From: Lachnospiraceae bacterium UBA7093
Lineage (GTDB): Bacteria > Bacillota > Clostridia > Lachnospirales > Lachnospiraceae
DNA: 43,525 nucleotides
Direction of reading: 5' to 3'
NCBI GenBank assembly: GCA_002492465.1
Contig: DKYT01000006.1
Coordinates: forward strand, 1-43,525
The notes under the pieces are model-generated. The model was not told the DNA's origin, ran no database searches, and saw nothing but the letters and a program-made list of their open reading frames with translations. Below, in pieces: positions 32,276 through 41,252 of this stretch. The position numbers were made by a program, and so were the translations under genes. Each line of letters starts with the position of its first letter. Position 1 is the first letter of the stretch.

Positions 32276-33217
32276 TTATCTGTCATCCCAATTACGTATT
32301 TTGTCTTTAATACATGCGGGCAACAGTTCCATATTAATTCCTGTATTAATTAGAAATACTTTTTGTAGATTAGTATGATTACTCAGATCAGGTAAATATT
32401 TGACATGCTTTAAATCCTGAAGCTTAATAATCTCCAAATTGGTTAAATTTTCAATAAATGATATATCTTCCAGCTTATTTATTCTCCAAAGCTCAATTTC
32501 TTTTAGTCCTTTCAAATCTGCAAGCTCATGAAGATCACTATTTGCATTCCACAGAAATGCTAATTTTTCCAAATGCATCTGCTTAAGAAAAGAAAAATCC
32601 GTTATTTTAATCCCACGTAATGACAATGACTTCAGTTCGTTAAGCTGCGCTATGCCTTCAAGATTCTTTTTTGCTTTTTTCCCAAGCCATAAAGAATTCA
32701 ACTTCTTATATTTTAATAGCCATTTACAATCAAACTTAACACAAGATCCCATTGTATCAGCCATAATAGATAAATTTTCCAAATTTTCTGAAAGATTTTG
32801 AATAAATTCATAATCTTGCAAATCAAAACACGATATGCAGAGCGACTTAAGATTTAACTTGTTCAATCCTGAAAAATCAATTTTTTCTGGATTATTCCTA
32901 AAATTAATACAGTCGATTTGTAATCTACTTAAATGAGGCATTTTCAGCAAAAAGGAAATATCTACTTCATTATAGTCAAGAAAATGAAATATACGAAAAG
33001 ACATATCTGGACGCAAAGATAAAATGCAATCTATTTTTTTATAGGCTTCGTCCGTAAGATAATCTGATATCTGAATCCACTTTAATTTTGGATTACTGGC
33101 AATTTCATTTATCATGTTATTATCAATATCCATATATCCCACTTGTTTCAGTGCACCATTTGAAATTGTTTTATTTGCTATATGAATATGTCTATCAAAG
33201 CAGACATATGCTCCCAT
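32276..33217 (-). CDS. Leucine-rich repeat protein (cytoplasmic, internalin-like repeats)
   Basis: A 313-residue protein made mostly of about nine LRRs of 20-22 residues. Examples are LNKLNLKSLCISCFDLQDYE, LNELKSLSLRGIKITDFSFL and LTNLEIIKLQDLKHVKYLPD. No signal peptide, anchor or catalytic motif is seen, so a protein-binding role in the cytoplasm is likely. ATG 33217 is preceded by AGGAGG at 8 bp; the frame is open to 33286, but that extension would run over the 3' end of the RhuM-Fic remnant. Composition is AT-rich, suggesting acquisition. Confidence 0.75.
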   Translation of the reverse strand: MGAYVCFDRHIHIANKTISNGALKQVGYMDIDNNMINEIASNPKLKWIQISDYLTDEAYKKIDCILSLRPDMSFRIFHFLDYNEVDISFLLKMPHLSRLQIDCINFRNNPEKIDFSGLNKLNLKSLCISCFDLQDYEFIQNLSENLENLSIMADTMGSCVKFDCKWLLKYKKLNSLWLGKKAKKNLEGIAQLNELKSLSLRGIKITDFSFLKQMHLEKLAFLWNANSDLHELADLKGLKEIELWRINKLEDISFIENLTNLEIIKLQDLKHVKYLPDLSNHTNLQKVFLINTGINMELLPACIKDKIRNWDDR

Positions 33218-33273
33218 TACCATTTCCTCCTGCAGTTTCATTAAATTCCGATTTTTTTGCTCTTTGAAACTTA

Positions 33274-34109
33274 TTATTTCAAACAATTCATAATAACCGT
33301 AATCATCATTTCCTTTTCTTCTGGTTTAGATTCTGCAATCATAATAGTTAATGCAACCAATGTATTGTCATCAATCAATTTTTCGTCATTCATAAACAGT
33401 ACACCATTCTTGTCCAAGAAATACAAAAACATTGTTGCTGCAATCCTCTTGTTTCCATCTAGAAAACTATGGTTTTTTCTTTTCCGAACAAATCAGATTC
33501 AATTCCAAAGTGCATATGTGAAATCACATCTCTGCACTCTTCATAGGTAAGCTTATATGTTGTTTCATTTCCCTTCGGACGCTCCATAGTCTGGTGGTCA
33601 TAGGAATCAAGCAGTTCTAATGCTTTACTATACTTTTGAATGACATTGAGCACTTGTTGGGAATCTAATGCATTTTGAGTTCGTTTCATAATTTGTATCA
33701 CTTCTCCTAACTGTGCGATACGATTATGATTTACAGCGTAGCCCTGCAATATGTACTGTTTTAGAATTGAATTTGCCCATTTTCTTAATTCAATACCTCG
33801 CTTGGATTTTACACGGTAACCCACAGAGATGATGACGTCAAGATTATAAAAATCCGTCATATGGGTCTGTGTTTTCCCCTCTATTGCGCCATGTGGAGTG
33901 GCTGTCGCAAATTTTGCGACAACCACTTCATTGTCAAGTTCTTCACGCAACGCATTATTAATATGCTTACCGATTGTCTTTACATCTCTATCAAATAGTT
34001 CTGCCATTTGCTGACGATTTAACCAAACAGTTTCACCTTCAACTGGAACTTCAAGCCTGATTGCATGATCTGCTGTTTCAAAAATTATCAGTTCTCTTTC
34101 TTCGTTCAT
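33274..34109 (-). pseudogene. RhuM-family gene with internal deletion (Fic/DOC-type C-terminus)
   Basis: The first 216 codons (34109 to 33459) encode a RhuM-type protein: VWLNRQQMAELFDRDVKTIG, VISVGYRVKSKRGIELRKWA, then LTYEECRDVISHMHF and LFGKEK, where the frame stops. In another frame, sequence resumes immediately with KNHSFLDGNKRIAATMFLYF, the Fic/DOC active-site loop, and continues MNDEKLIDDNTLVALTIMIAES to a stop at 33274-33276. The roughly 40 residues that normally link LFG.EK to KNHSFxDGNKR are missing. The break falls in an A-rich stretch (GAAAAA), consistent with slippage deletion. The gene is dead as a full-length protein. Confidence 0.8.
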
Positions 34110-34157
34110 TCATTATTCACATCCTTCGGCATCATGATTTGCCTTACAAATACTGAT

Positions 34158-34535
34158 TTATCTCCTAAATCCGTCATCTGTAAAATCTCTTTTTAACGCT
34201 CTTTCGGTTGGAAATATTGAAGCTATCAAAACGAAAACTTGAATTGTTACTATCATTCCGCCTACCGCTCCAATCGTATTATCATCTGTTCTGTAAAACG
34301 GAATATGAACAATTATGGATGGTATCAATATAATCCAACCAATTTTCCACCATAACTTTCCACAATGTTCATGTGCAAATTTCCACGTATCCATATTTTT
34401 CATAGAACGAGATGTGCGATATCCCATTAAGCCGTTTATATTTTTAGGACAGTGTTTCCACATCATCCATCCGTTTGCAATCATGACAACAGGAATTAAT
34501 ATATCACAACAAAACATAAACCACCAAAACCACAT
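34158..34535 (-). CDS. SdpI-family membrane protein
   Basis: A 125-residue protein with three hydrophobic helices. The hallmark GLMGYRTSRSMKNMDTWKFA followed by HEHCGKLWWKIGW matches the SdpI (immunity/signal) family, named for the B. subtilis protein that protects against the SdpC toxin. No sdpC-like gene is nearby, so a housekeeping role is equally possible. Start chosen at ATG 34535 because GGAGG lies 6 bp upstream and the family begins here; an upstream ATG at 34604 gives a charged extension atypical of SdpI. Confidence 0.8.
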   Translation of the reverse strand: MWFWWFMFCCDILIPVVMIANGWMMWKHCPKNINGLMGYRTSRSMKNMDTWKFAHEHCGKLWWKIGWIILIPSIIVHIPFYRTDDNTIGAVGGMIVTIQVFVLIASIFPTERALKRDFTDDGFRR

Positions 34536-34655
34536 ACTCTGCCTCCGTTCTATACCATATTTTTCTTTTATTATTACTTTTTGTTTTTCAAAAACTGTAT
34601 GCATATTACTTTCGGTACCTTTATAATCGACTAAAATAGTTTCATGATCAACTCC

Positions 34656-34800
34656 TCAAAGATTCAGAAGGAGCATTGCAGTCACACCAGTTCTGTCTTT
34701 ACCGGCAGTACAATTAAAAAGATTGATACTATCTAAAATTCGTATCAATTTTAAGCGGATTTGAAGCCATAATTTCTATATCCATATTCATGATTCTCCC
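34656..34800 (-). pseudogene. Remnant of a protein tyrosine phosphatase
   Basis: A short minus-strand reading gives IRILDSINLFNCTAGKDRTG, then VTAMLLLNL and a stop at 34656-34658. Cys-x5-Arg in CTAGKDRTG is the catalytic loop of bacterial tyrosine/serine phosphatases. Upstream homology (MASNPLKI) is in a different frame, and the rest of the gene is missing. It lies in the gap between the SdpI-like and acetyltransferase genes. Confidence 0.6.
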
Positions 34801-34805
34801 TATAG

Positions 34806-35240
34806 TTACAGCTTTTTAGCAAAGCAAATGATTCTATTAACTTCTGCAAACTTCATGGCTTTGTGAAATTGGAAACTGTCTGTATTATCTATTTCGCAGT
34901 CACTGGCAAATTCCTGGCAGCCATTCTCTTTTGCCCATGCTTCGCATTCTGCTAATAGTTCTTTCGCATATCCTCTATGGCGATACGCTTCCTTGACAAA
35001 AATACCTTCCAAATAGCCAACGGGAGTCGTTTCCGTTCCTTCCACATAATCGTATCGCAGCTGGCATTGGGCAAAGCCAATGGGAATATCTCTTTCATAT
35101 TTCAAAAAAAATTGCCCTTTGCCTTTGGAAATCATTTCTGAAAATGTATGAATCAGCTCATCGACAGAATGGTCTCTCCACATTAACACTGCCAAATTTG
35201 CCACCATATCAATATCATTTTTACCTGCTCTACGTATCAT
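34806..35240 (-). CDS. GNAT acetyltransferase resembling aminoglycoside 6'-N-acetyltransferase
   Basis: A 144-residue GNAT enzyme. Residues MWRDHSVDELIHTFSEM, then GFAQCQLRYDYVEGTETTP and VGYLEGIFVKEAYRHRGYAK lead to ECEAWAKENGCQEFASDCEI and a C-terminal FHKAMKFAEVNRIICF. This run, especially RxDYVEGT, PVGYLEGI and CxEFASDCE, is characteristic of the AAC(6') lineage that acetylates aminoglycosides. The acetyl-CoA loop is RHRGYAK. GAGGGAG precedes the ATG. Whether it gives resistance, or is a housekeeping relative, cannot be read from sequence. Confidence 0.8.
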   Translation of the reverse strand: MIRRAGKNDIDMVANLAVLMWRDHSVDELIHTFSEMISKGKGQFFLKYERDIPIGFAQCQLRYDYVEGTETTPVGYLEGIFVKEAYRHRGYAKELLAECEAWAKENGCQEFASDCEIDNTDSFQFHKAMKFAEVNRIICFAKKL

Positions 35241-35274
35241 TTTTGACTCCCTCTTTTATTTTGCACATACTGAT

Positions 35275-35925
35275 TTATCGCATTGCTTTAAGTGTGTATG
35301 TTGCACCCCAATTCTTCAAAATTCTAACACTGGAAAATCCTGCGCTACTTAATATTTTCATCTCGTGTTCTACTGTCAAAGGCGTATCATAGTGATAAAA
35401 AGCGTCATCTACTATATTTTGCTCCTGCTTCAATTTTTTAAGATTGTCAAAATATTCTTTTTCAAGTTCGCTTGTTTCTGCAAAATAGTCCGTTAAAATG
35501 AAATATCCGTCCGCTGCTAACGCTTGAAAAAGTTTTCGGTAAAGCGATATTTTTTGCTTTTCTGTAAAGTGATGCAATGATTCAACAAATACAGCGGCAG
35601 TATATTTTTTGCTTCCAAAGGATACTTCAAAATAAGAACCGTTCATTAAATGTAAGTTCTTATTCGGAAACTTTTTTGCAAGTGCATTTAACATAGCTGC
35701 AGACAAATCTATCCCTGTAATATGTACACTTGGATTTAAAGAGAAATATTCTTCTAATTCAAGTCCTGTTCCACAACCTAAATCCAGAACCTCACTATCA
35801 GCTTTCATCGGCAGTTGTGCAGCAGTAAATTTGTAAAATTCGTTTGCCCCTTCAATATTTGTAAGCATATGCTCATCATAGCCTGCCAGTCTGTTTTCAA
35901 AGAAAATGTCCATTCTTTCTAACAT
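35275..35925 (-). CDS. Class I SAM-dependent methyltransferase
   Basis: A 216-residue Rossmann methyltransferase. Motif I is VLDLGCGTGLELEEYF, acidic strand 2 ends HITGIDLSAAML, and AVFVESLHHFTEKQK is the post-motif region, followed by GYFILTDYFAE. It belongs to the broad UbiE/Methyltransf_25 group, and the substrate is not predictable. The N-terminus begins with an amphipathic FFENRLAGYDEHM helix. GGAGGAAG lies 11-12 bp before the ATG. It is 34 bp upstream of the AAC(6')-like gene, perhaps co-transcribed. Confidence 0.85.
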   Translation of the reverse strand: MLERMDIFFENRLAGYDEHMLTNIEGANEFYKFTAAQLPMKADSEVLDLGCGTGLELEEYFSLNPSVHITGIDLSAAMLNALAKKFPNKNLHLMNGSYFEVSFGSKKYTAAVFVESLHHFTEKQKISLYRKLFQALAADGYFILTDYFAETSELEKEYFDNLKKLKQEQNIVDDAFYHYDTPLTVEHEMKILSSAGFSSVRILKNWGATYTLKAMR

Positions 35926-36065
35926 AAATCACATCTTCCTCCATCATCACTGCTTTCAAATTTAAAATCACAGAAAATATTATATCACAAAACAAACAGG
36001 ACCACTTGCAAAATCCAGGAAATTGAAACTGTTTCTTTTAAACATCCCCCTCTTTTAACTGAAAC

Positions 36066-36548
36066 TCAATTTAACATATTACTTTTAGACAGAAACACCA
36101 ACGTAAGCCTTTCATTTATGACTTCTGTCTTACCTGTCTGTCGATATCCCATCTTCTCATATAAATAACAGCTCTTGGGTTCCTGCAAGATCGTATCCAA
36201 TTCCCAATTTTCTTTCCCATGCATCTCTTCACACAGCCGGATCGCTTTTTGCGCAATGCCCTGCCCCTGAAATTCCGGCAATATAAAGACCGGAGATATC
36301 CTCTTGTTTTTTCCGGTTTCTTTCTTATCCACAATACGGATGGCGCCCACTTTTTGCGCTCCAAGGCAGATAAAGTAAAAATATGTGAATTCCTGCTTTA
36401 ATCGTGCTTCTACTTTTTCCACACTTTCATTTGCCGGACTTGTATCAAAATCCTGATATTTCTCTAACAGCTCTCTGAATGATTTTACCTGCATTGCATG
36501 TAATTCTTTTGCATCATCTACATTTGCCCTTATCAATTTTACTTCCAT
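36066..36548 (-). CDS. GNAT family N-acetyltransferase
   Basis: A 160-residue single GNAT domain. Motif A is VFILPEFQGQGIAQKAIRLC (acetyl-CoA pyrophosphate loop QGQGIA), and the C-terminal region ends SCYLYEKMGYRQTGKTEVIN. Substrate unknown. ATG 36548 is chosen because GGAGG is 6 bp upstream; the ATG at 36554 directly abuts that site. It is one of three GNAT genes in 2.3 kb, and the neighbouring GNAT gene at 36601 is on the same strand with a 52-bp gap. Confidence 0.85.
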   Translation of the reverse strand: MEVKLIRANVDDAKELHAMQVKSFRELLEKYQDFDTSPANESVEKVEARLKQEFTYFYFICLGAQKVGAIRIVDKKETGKNKRISPVFILPEFQGQGIAQKAIRLCEEMHGKENWELDTILQEPKSCYLYEKMGYRQTGKTEVINERLTLVFLSKSNMLN

Positions 36549-36600
36549 GTGCATCCTCCGTTTTAAATTATGCCGATCCTATTGAGACCAAGTTTATATC

Positions 36601-37107
36601 TCAATTTTCATTTGGCTTTCTAAATTTTTCCAATCGATACTGCTGCTCCTCATCCAACTCTTTGACGCCATTTTTATAATCGTATCCTTTTTTACGGTAA
36701 AATTCCACTGCGGTAATAGAAGCCGGAATTTCTATTCGTTCCGCCCTCAAAAATAATTCATCCCTTTCAAGGGTATCAACGATATAACTTCCAATTCCCT
36801 GTCCATGAAATTCCGGCAGAACAAAAATATTAAGCAGTATGCTTTCTGTCAGGCTCCCCCAAAAGCTTGAAATGCCACCGATACCCACTATTGTATTTTC
36901 ATACCAAAATACATACTCATGGGCGTACCCAGCCCGGCTCTTTAACCAGTCCACATTATATATGGCAGCCTGTTCTGCTATGGATTTCTCTCCGTAATCT
37001 TTCACATTTACCTCTCTTAAATTCCGGATGATCAGATTGATAATTTCCTCCGCATTTTCTTCCTGATAATGTTTGACAATAATCTCTGCTCCATTTGCTA
37101 ATTTCAT
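36601..37107 (-). CDS. GNAT family N-acetyltransferase
   Basis: A 168-residue GNAT domain with motif A IFVLPEFHGQGIGSYIVDTL (acetyl-CoA loop HGQGIG) and a C-terminal AVEFYRKKGYDYKNG. Substrate unknown. The ATG at 37107 has AAAGGAG 5 bp upstream. The leader between the MCP terminator and this start contains a dispersed repeat. It differs clearly in sequence from the 36066 gene, so the two are not a recent duplication. Confidence 0.87.
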   Translation of the reverse strand: MKLANGAEIIVKHYQEENAEEIINLIIRNLREVNVKDYGEKSIAEQAAIYNVDWLKSRAGYAHEYVFWYENTIVGIGGISSFWGSLTESILLNIFVLPEFHGQGIGSYIVDTLERDELFLRAERIEIPASITAVEFYRKKGYDYKNGVKELDEEQQYRLEKFRKPNEN

Positions 37108-37124
37108 AAAGGCTCCTTTCTGAA

Positions 37125-37148
37125 CGAACGCCTGACGGCTTATCGTAA
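37125..37148. repeat. Shortened copy of the dispersed repeat
   Basis: CGAACGC then TGACGGCTTATCGTAA shares both ends with the 37-bp repeats in the mntP leader but lacks the central CACGCTTTGCGAGCC. It sits between the MCP terminator and the GNAT ribosome site. Confidence 0.6.
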
Positions 37149-37151
37149 CAA

Positions 37152-37186
37152 AAATGCACCAAACATACAATATGCCTGGTGCATTT
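37152..37186 (-). terminator. Terminator of the MCP gene
   Basis: A perfect 10-bp stem AAATGCACCA / TGGTGCATTT with a 15-base loop. On the minus strand it is followed by TTG and sits 17 bp after the MCP stop codon. Confidence 0.8.
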
Positions 37187-37202
37187 ATAGAAACATTGGT
37201 TA

Positions 37203-38726
37203 TTACAATATTTCGTTGTCGTTCTTATCACTCATTCTGCTCACTTCCAATAACTCTTTCGCAATTTGCTCAACATGAGAAAACGTTTCCTCCGTCATTC
37301 CTGTGATTTTGCTTTGATTATTTGCTTTTTCTACAATGGAGTCTGCAAGATTCTTTGAATTTTTCACAAGTTCCTCCATCTGATCTGACATTTTTCTCAC
37401 ATCTTCACTGCATTGTTTTGTCTGGTCGCAGTCCTTTGAAATTTGCTCTATCTTCGATTTGGAATCCACCTGAAGCCTTCCCAAATTTACTGCCTCCTGT
37501 CTTGCGTTAGAAATCTGTTTGATTCCTGCATCCACGGAAGTAAGATTCCTCTCATTAGAATGCTTCACCTCATCCAGCATTGCCATCATTTTTGAAACCA
37601 TGGCGGTTATGGAACTATTGGATTGTTTGGAACGCTCCGCCAATACACGGACTTCATCTGCTACAACCGAAAAACCTTTCCCATGCTCACCAGCACGGGC
37701 GGCTTCAATGGAAGCATTGAGTGCAAGAAGGTTAGTCTGTCCTGAAATTTCAGCAATTTCATTTGTGAAACCGGAAATTTCCGTGATACTCGTTTCAAGA
37801 TTATGTATGGCTTCTTCTGTCAAATTTGCTGTTTCTTCAATCACCTTCATATCCGCCACTGCATGATCCATAATATCCACATAATGATCCGTATGCTGGC
37901 AAATTTCATCCGAGATTCTCAACACATTCTTTGTACTCTCATCAATCGACCCAGAAGCCTGAACCATTTCCGAAACAATATCATGCATAGAACTAACATG
38001 GGAAAGACTTTTCATGCAATCCTCGGATGTGTTCTGTGCAGAAGCCACAATTGTTTCATTTGTCATTTTTGATTCCTGTACATTCTCCGACAAATCATCC
38101 ATCATCGTCACCAGCTTTGTGGAAACTTCCTCGCATTTCGTTACAACGGCGGCTACCTGCTCTGTATTATGCAAATTTTCCAATATTTTTCTTGAACTTC
38201 CAGCCACACTGATAAATACGCAGCTCATAAGGACATGCTCAATTGTAAAGCCCATCATAAACGGAATAAACGTCAGATTAGGTGCAGCGTTACCGTTTGC
38301 TACAGCATCGATTACGCGAAAATAAATTGCGACAAAAAGTAATACATAAGTCAGAATTGAAATTTTAATTGTAAATTTTTTATCAAAATACATACAACTG
38401 AACAACTGCGCAATGCCGAATGTTATATATATTCCTATTGACGAGTTCATACCAAGCAGCATTACGATAAATCCCACCGCCAAAACACCGACATATTTCA
38501 TAATCTTAACAGGAACATTGAGTTTAGATAAAACAAACGGACCGATCGTGCAAAAACAGCCAATGATCGTAAGTCGAATCAAAGCACCGTAGTCAATCCA
38601 GAAAATTCTCGCTGCTGTCAGCACAAACAAAACAGGGAAAACCAATGTCATCCACAGTAGTACCTTAGTCAATCGCTTATTCACTTTTTCATCGTTTTGC
38701 TCAAAAAAATCTAATTGTGCTTCCAT
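37203..38726 (-). CDS. Methyl-accepting chemotaxis protein with membrane sensor module
   Basis: A 507-residue chemoreceptor. Residues about 20-200 contain about six hydrophobic helices (VLLWMTLVFPVLFVLTAARIF first), with no large extracellular sensor domain. A long coiled-coil cytoplasmic part holds the signalling tip EIAEISGQTNLLALNASIEA, ARAGEHGKGFSVVADEV and RVLAERSKQS, which binds CheA/CheW. The sensor helices presumably respond to membrane state or a small ligand. ATG 38726 has AAGGAAC upstream. It stands alone, with its own promoter and terminator; no che genes are nearby. Confidence 0.94.
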   Translation of the reverse strand: MEAQLDFFEQNDEKVNKRLTKVLLWMTLVFPVLFVLTAARIFWIDYGALIRLTIIGCFCTIGPFVLSKLNVPVKIMKYVGVLAVGFIVMLLGMNSSIGIYITFGIAQLFSCMYFDKKFTIKISILTYVLLFVAIYFRVIDAVANGNAAPNLTFIPFMMGFTIEHVLMSCVFISVAGSSRKILENLHNTEQVAAVVTKCEEVSTKLVTMMDDLSENVQESKMTNETIVASAQNTSEDCMKSLSHVSSMHDIVSEMVQASGSIDESTKNVLRISDEICQHTDHYVDIMDHAVADMKVIEETANLTEEAIHNLETSITEISGFTNEIAEISGQTNLLALNASIEAARAGEHGKGFSVVADEVRVLAERSKQSNSSITAMVSKMMAMLDEVKHSNERNLTSVDAGIKQISNARQEAVNLGRLQVDSKSKIEQISKDCDQTKQCSEDVRKMSDQMEELVKNSKNLADSIVEKANNQSKITGMTEETFSHVEQIAKELLEVSRMSDKNDNEIL

Positions 38727-38780
38727 ATCTAACGTTCCTTTCAACCTTTGTAAGTGTCTTTTAGCGTAATAATTAACTTT

Positions 38781-38809
38781 ATTATATACTATGCGGTTTT
38801 GATTGGCAA
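38781..38809 (-). promoter_or_regulatory. Promoter of the MCP gene
   Basis: Minus-strand TTGCCA (38804-38809) and TATAAT (38781-38786) are 17 bp apart, about 55 bp upstream of the MCP start. It overlaps nothing else; the GH43 stop lies about 35 bp further upstream. Confidence 0.8.
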
Positions 38810-38842
38810 AAGCTTTTTGAGATAAGTGTGAAATATTGCCGT

Positions 38843-40378
38843 TTACCCACATACAAAGGAAAAGGCACGGAAGTCTAAACTTCCTCTCCCCTTAAAAGTA
38901 AAATATATTGCAGTTACACTATTTTCTATTGAAACTTTTTCATCAAATTCTCTCCATTCCTGTCCTCTGCAACTAACTGGAATATATCCAACTGCCTCAT
39001 TTTCATTTGAAGTTCTGACTTCTATCACGCCTTCCGCATCACCTCGCACCTGCACAGAAATACCTTTCAGATTCTGGAAGGAAAAATACTTATATCCTGC
39101 TGTTGAACCATCCTGCATATTTTTAACATACTGTATCGGTTCCGTACAATCCTTCATCATTAATTTCTCTGTCGGCTCCACGTCCGGAACATCCTGCGTC
39201 AAATATGGATAATCCATCTTCATTCTTTCCGGATGGGAAAACACTGCGCCGTTTATTGCAGTAAGATGGCAACAGATATTTGCCGGATACATACCTTTTC
39301 CAACCAACGGTCCTTCATTTAAACCACAGGAGGTCACTTCCGCCTGGGCAATTCCCCCATCCTCATCAAAAAAGATCTTCTCAGCGCATCCCTGTCTGCT
39401 GTAATTGGTACGGTTCGTCTGGCGATGGTAGAAAACATACCACTGTTCTCCCACCTTCTCAATCCCTCCGTGAGTATTCCCCAGACAGTTGACAGCCTCA
39501 TCTTCTGTCCGCCCCTTCAAAAAGACATCTCCTATATCCACCAGCGTACCGCCATAACGGTATCCTCCATCCGGTCTGTCGCTGACTGCATAACACAGCT
39601 CATGGCTCCGAACAGAAGAATATACAAAATAATACTTCCCATTGTTCTTCCGAATAGAGCTTGCCTCAAAAAACTCATGCCCCTCATATTCTGTTCCCTC
39701 GCTGCTCAGCACATCCGGCAAAAGTTTTCTGGGTTCCTCCGCCAGTGTCAACATATCCGGCATAAGCCGCATCACCTGGCTTCCCTGTCTACCATAGTCA
39801 TTTTCCTTTTTCATAGGCGCATTGCCGGAATACAAATATACAGTACCATCATCATCGATAAAGATCCCCGGATCAAACTGCTCCAGATCACCCTTCTGGG
39901 TACCCAGCGGTATGCCGTTTTCATGCTTTACCAGCCCTAAAAACTCATATTTACCTGCCGGGTCATCACACACTGCTACCCCAATCTCCGGCAGGAAATC
40001 CAGGCAATAATAAAGATAGTATTTTCCGTCCACTCCCCTTACCACATCAGGCGCCCACATAGCATGAATTCCTTTGGGATTCAAATCCTCCGGCGCTTCC
40101 GGCAGAATACCAAACAGCAGCTTCTGTTCGGGTGCATCTTCCGGTATGTTCTGGTTTCGGGGATCCTGCTCTTTCTTATAAATCACACCTTCATAACGCC
40201 ACTGCGTCAAATCATTTACATCTGCTGAATAACAGACATAATCATTCAGACAAAATCCTGCACCGCGAAAGCGGTCGTGACTGCCATACAGATAAATCCG
40301 GCTGCCAAACACATGAGGTTCACCGTCAGGCACATATTCAAAAGATGGCAGATAGGGATTATAAACTTGCTTTTTCAT
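38843..40378 (-). CDS. Glycoside hydrolase family 43 enzyme with C-terminal CBM6-like domain
   Basis: A 511-residue five-bladed propeller glycosidase acting on arabinan- or xylan-type sugars. The catalytic base is the Asp in VPDGEPHVFGSRIYLYGSHD, the pKa modulator Asp is in GIHAMWAPDVV, and the general acid Glu is in EGHEFFEASSI. The C-terminal 130 residues (ISVQVRGDAEGVIEVRT...GYIPVS) resemble a CBM6-type beta-sandwich. No signal peptide is seen, so it likely acts on imported oligosaccharides. ATG 40378 has GGAAGGAA upstream. There is no transporter or regulator next to it, so it is an orphan GH43. Confidence 0.9.
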   Translation of the reverse strand: MKKQVYNPYLPSFEYVPDGEPHVFGSRIYLYGSHDRFRGAGFCLNDYVCYSADVNDLTQWRYEGVIYKKEQDPRNQNIPEDAPEQKLLFGILPEAPEDLNPKGIHAMWAPDVVRGVDGKYYLYYCLDFLPEIGVAVCDDPAGKYEFLGLVKHENGIPLGTQKGDLEQFDPGIFIDDDGTVYLYSGNAPMKKENDYGRQGSQVMRLMPDMLTLAEEPRKLLPDVLSSEGTEYEGHEFFEASSIRKNNGKYYFVYSSVRSHELCYAVSDRPDGGYRYGGTLVDIGDVFLKGRTEDEAVNCLGNTHGGIEKVGEQWYVFYHRQTNRTNYSRQGCAEKIFFDEDGGIAQAEVTSCGLNEGPLVGKGMYPANICCHLTAINGAVFSHPERMKMDYPYLTQDVPDVEPTEKLMMKDCTEPIQYVKNMQDGSTAGYKYFSFQNLKGISVQVRGDAEGVIEVRTSNENEAVGYIPVSCRGQEWREFDEKVSIENSVTAIYFTFKGRGSLDFRAFSFVCG

Positions 40379-40472
40379 TACATTTCCTTCCACTTTATAA
40401 ATACATCACATATTTTTACTGTGACATGGTCCTGCCATATCATAATAATTACACTGTAAACGCGGACTTATT

Positions 40473-41252
40473 CTATGACGCAATGAACATTCCGTATTCC
40501 TTCGGCACATTTAAAATCCCGTCCGTTGCATTTTCAATTAAAATCTCCTTTATCCTGGTTGGGGGCACATGATTCAGCGACGTCATACTGGAAAGAGAGT
40601 CGATATATTCCACCATATCGTCCATGTTCGTAACTTTCAAAGAATCAATATATTCCAGTTTTTCAACCTTGGCAAATACTCTGCTTAAAATACTGTATCC
40701 ATTTTGAAGGGTAAAGTTTTTATTGATATGATCTTCAACACCATACGCGGCAAAGATTTTTGAAAGATATTCTATAATTCCATGCTCCCCATATGTGGCA
40801 CAGTAAAAAGAGCCGTCTTTCTTCAGTACCCGGCGCACCTCAGCCAAACCTTTGTCCAGATCAGGAACATGATATAACATCATATTGGCTATCACAGCAT
40901 CAAAAGTTTCATCTTCATAGGGTATCGCCTGAATATCTAATACCTTATATGTAACGTTGGCATAATCGCCTATATTTTCTTTTGCCGCCGCCACCATGCC
41001 TTCCGAAAAGTCGGAAATGACCAGGCTGGCGCAGTCGCTGATCAAGGACTCTCTGTTTTTCCACATGTCTCCTGTTCCACAGCCTAATTCCAGCACTTTC
41101 ATTCCTTTATGCATTCTGTAATTTGAAACGATCCAATTCCCGAATCCCATTTTATTGGTTGAGTATTTATCATGTATGGAGATTCTTGTATTCAGATTGT
41201 TTGCAGTGACATATTGGTTTTTTACCACCGACGTCTCGTTTATTTTGCTCAT
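40473..41252 (-). CDS. Class I SAM-dependent methyltransferase
   Basis: A 259-residue Methyltransf_11-type enzyme. Motif I is VLELGCGTGDMWKNR, motif II LVISDFSEGMVAA, motif IV ETFDAVIANMMLYHV and motif VI DGSFYCATYGEHG. Substrate unknown. Its ATG (41252) overlaps the stop of the upstream phosphorylase by 4 bp, and AGAGGTG precedes it, so the two are coupled. Together with the phosphorylase it may modify or salvage a nucleoside-like compound, but this is inference from neighbourhood only. Confidence 0.87.
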   Translation of the reverse strand: MSKINETSVVKNQYVTANNLNTRISIHDKYSTNKMGFGNWIVSNYRMHKGMKVLELGCGTGDMWKNRESLISDCASLVISDFSEGMVAAAKENIGDYANVTYKVLDIQAIPYEDETFDAVIANMMLYHVPDLDKGLAEVRRVLKKDGSFYCATYGEHGIIEYLSKIFAAYGVEDHINKNFTLQNGYSILSRVFAKVEKLEYIDSLKVTNMDDMVEYIDSLSSMTSLNHVPPTRIKEILIENATDGILNVPKEYGMFIAS

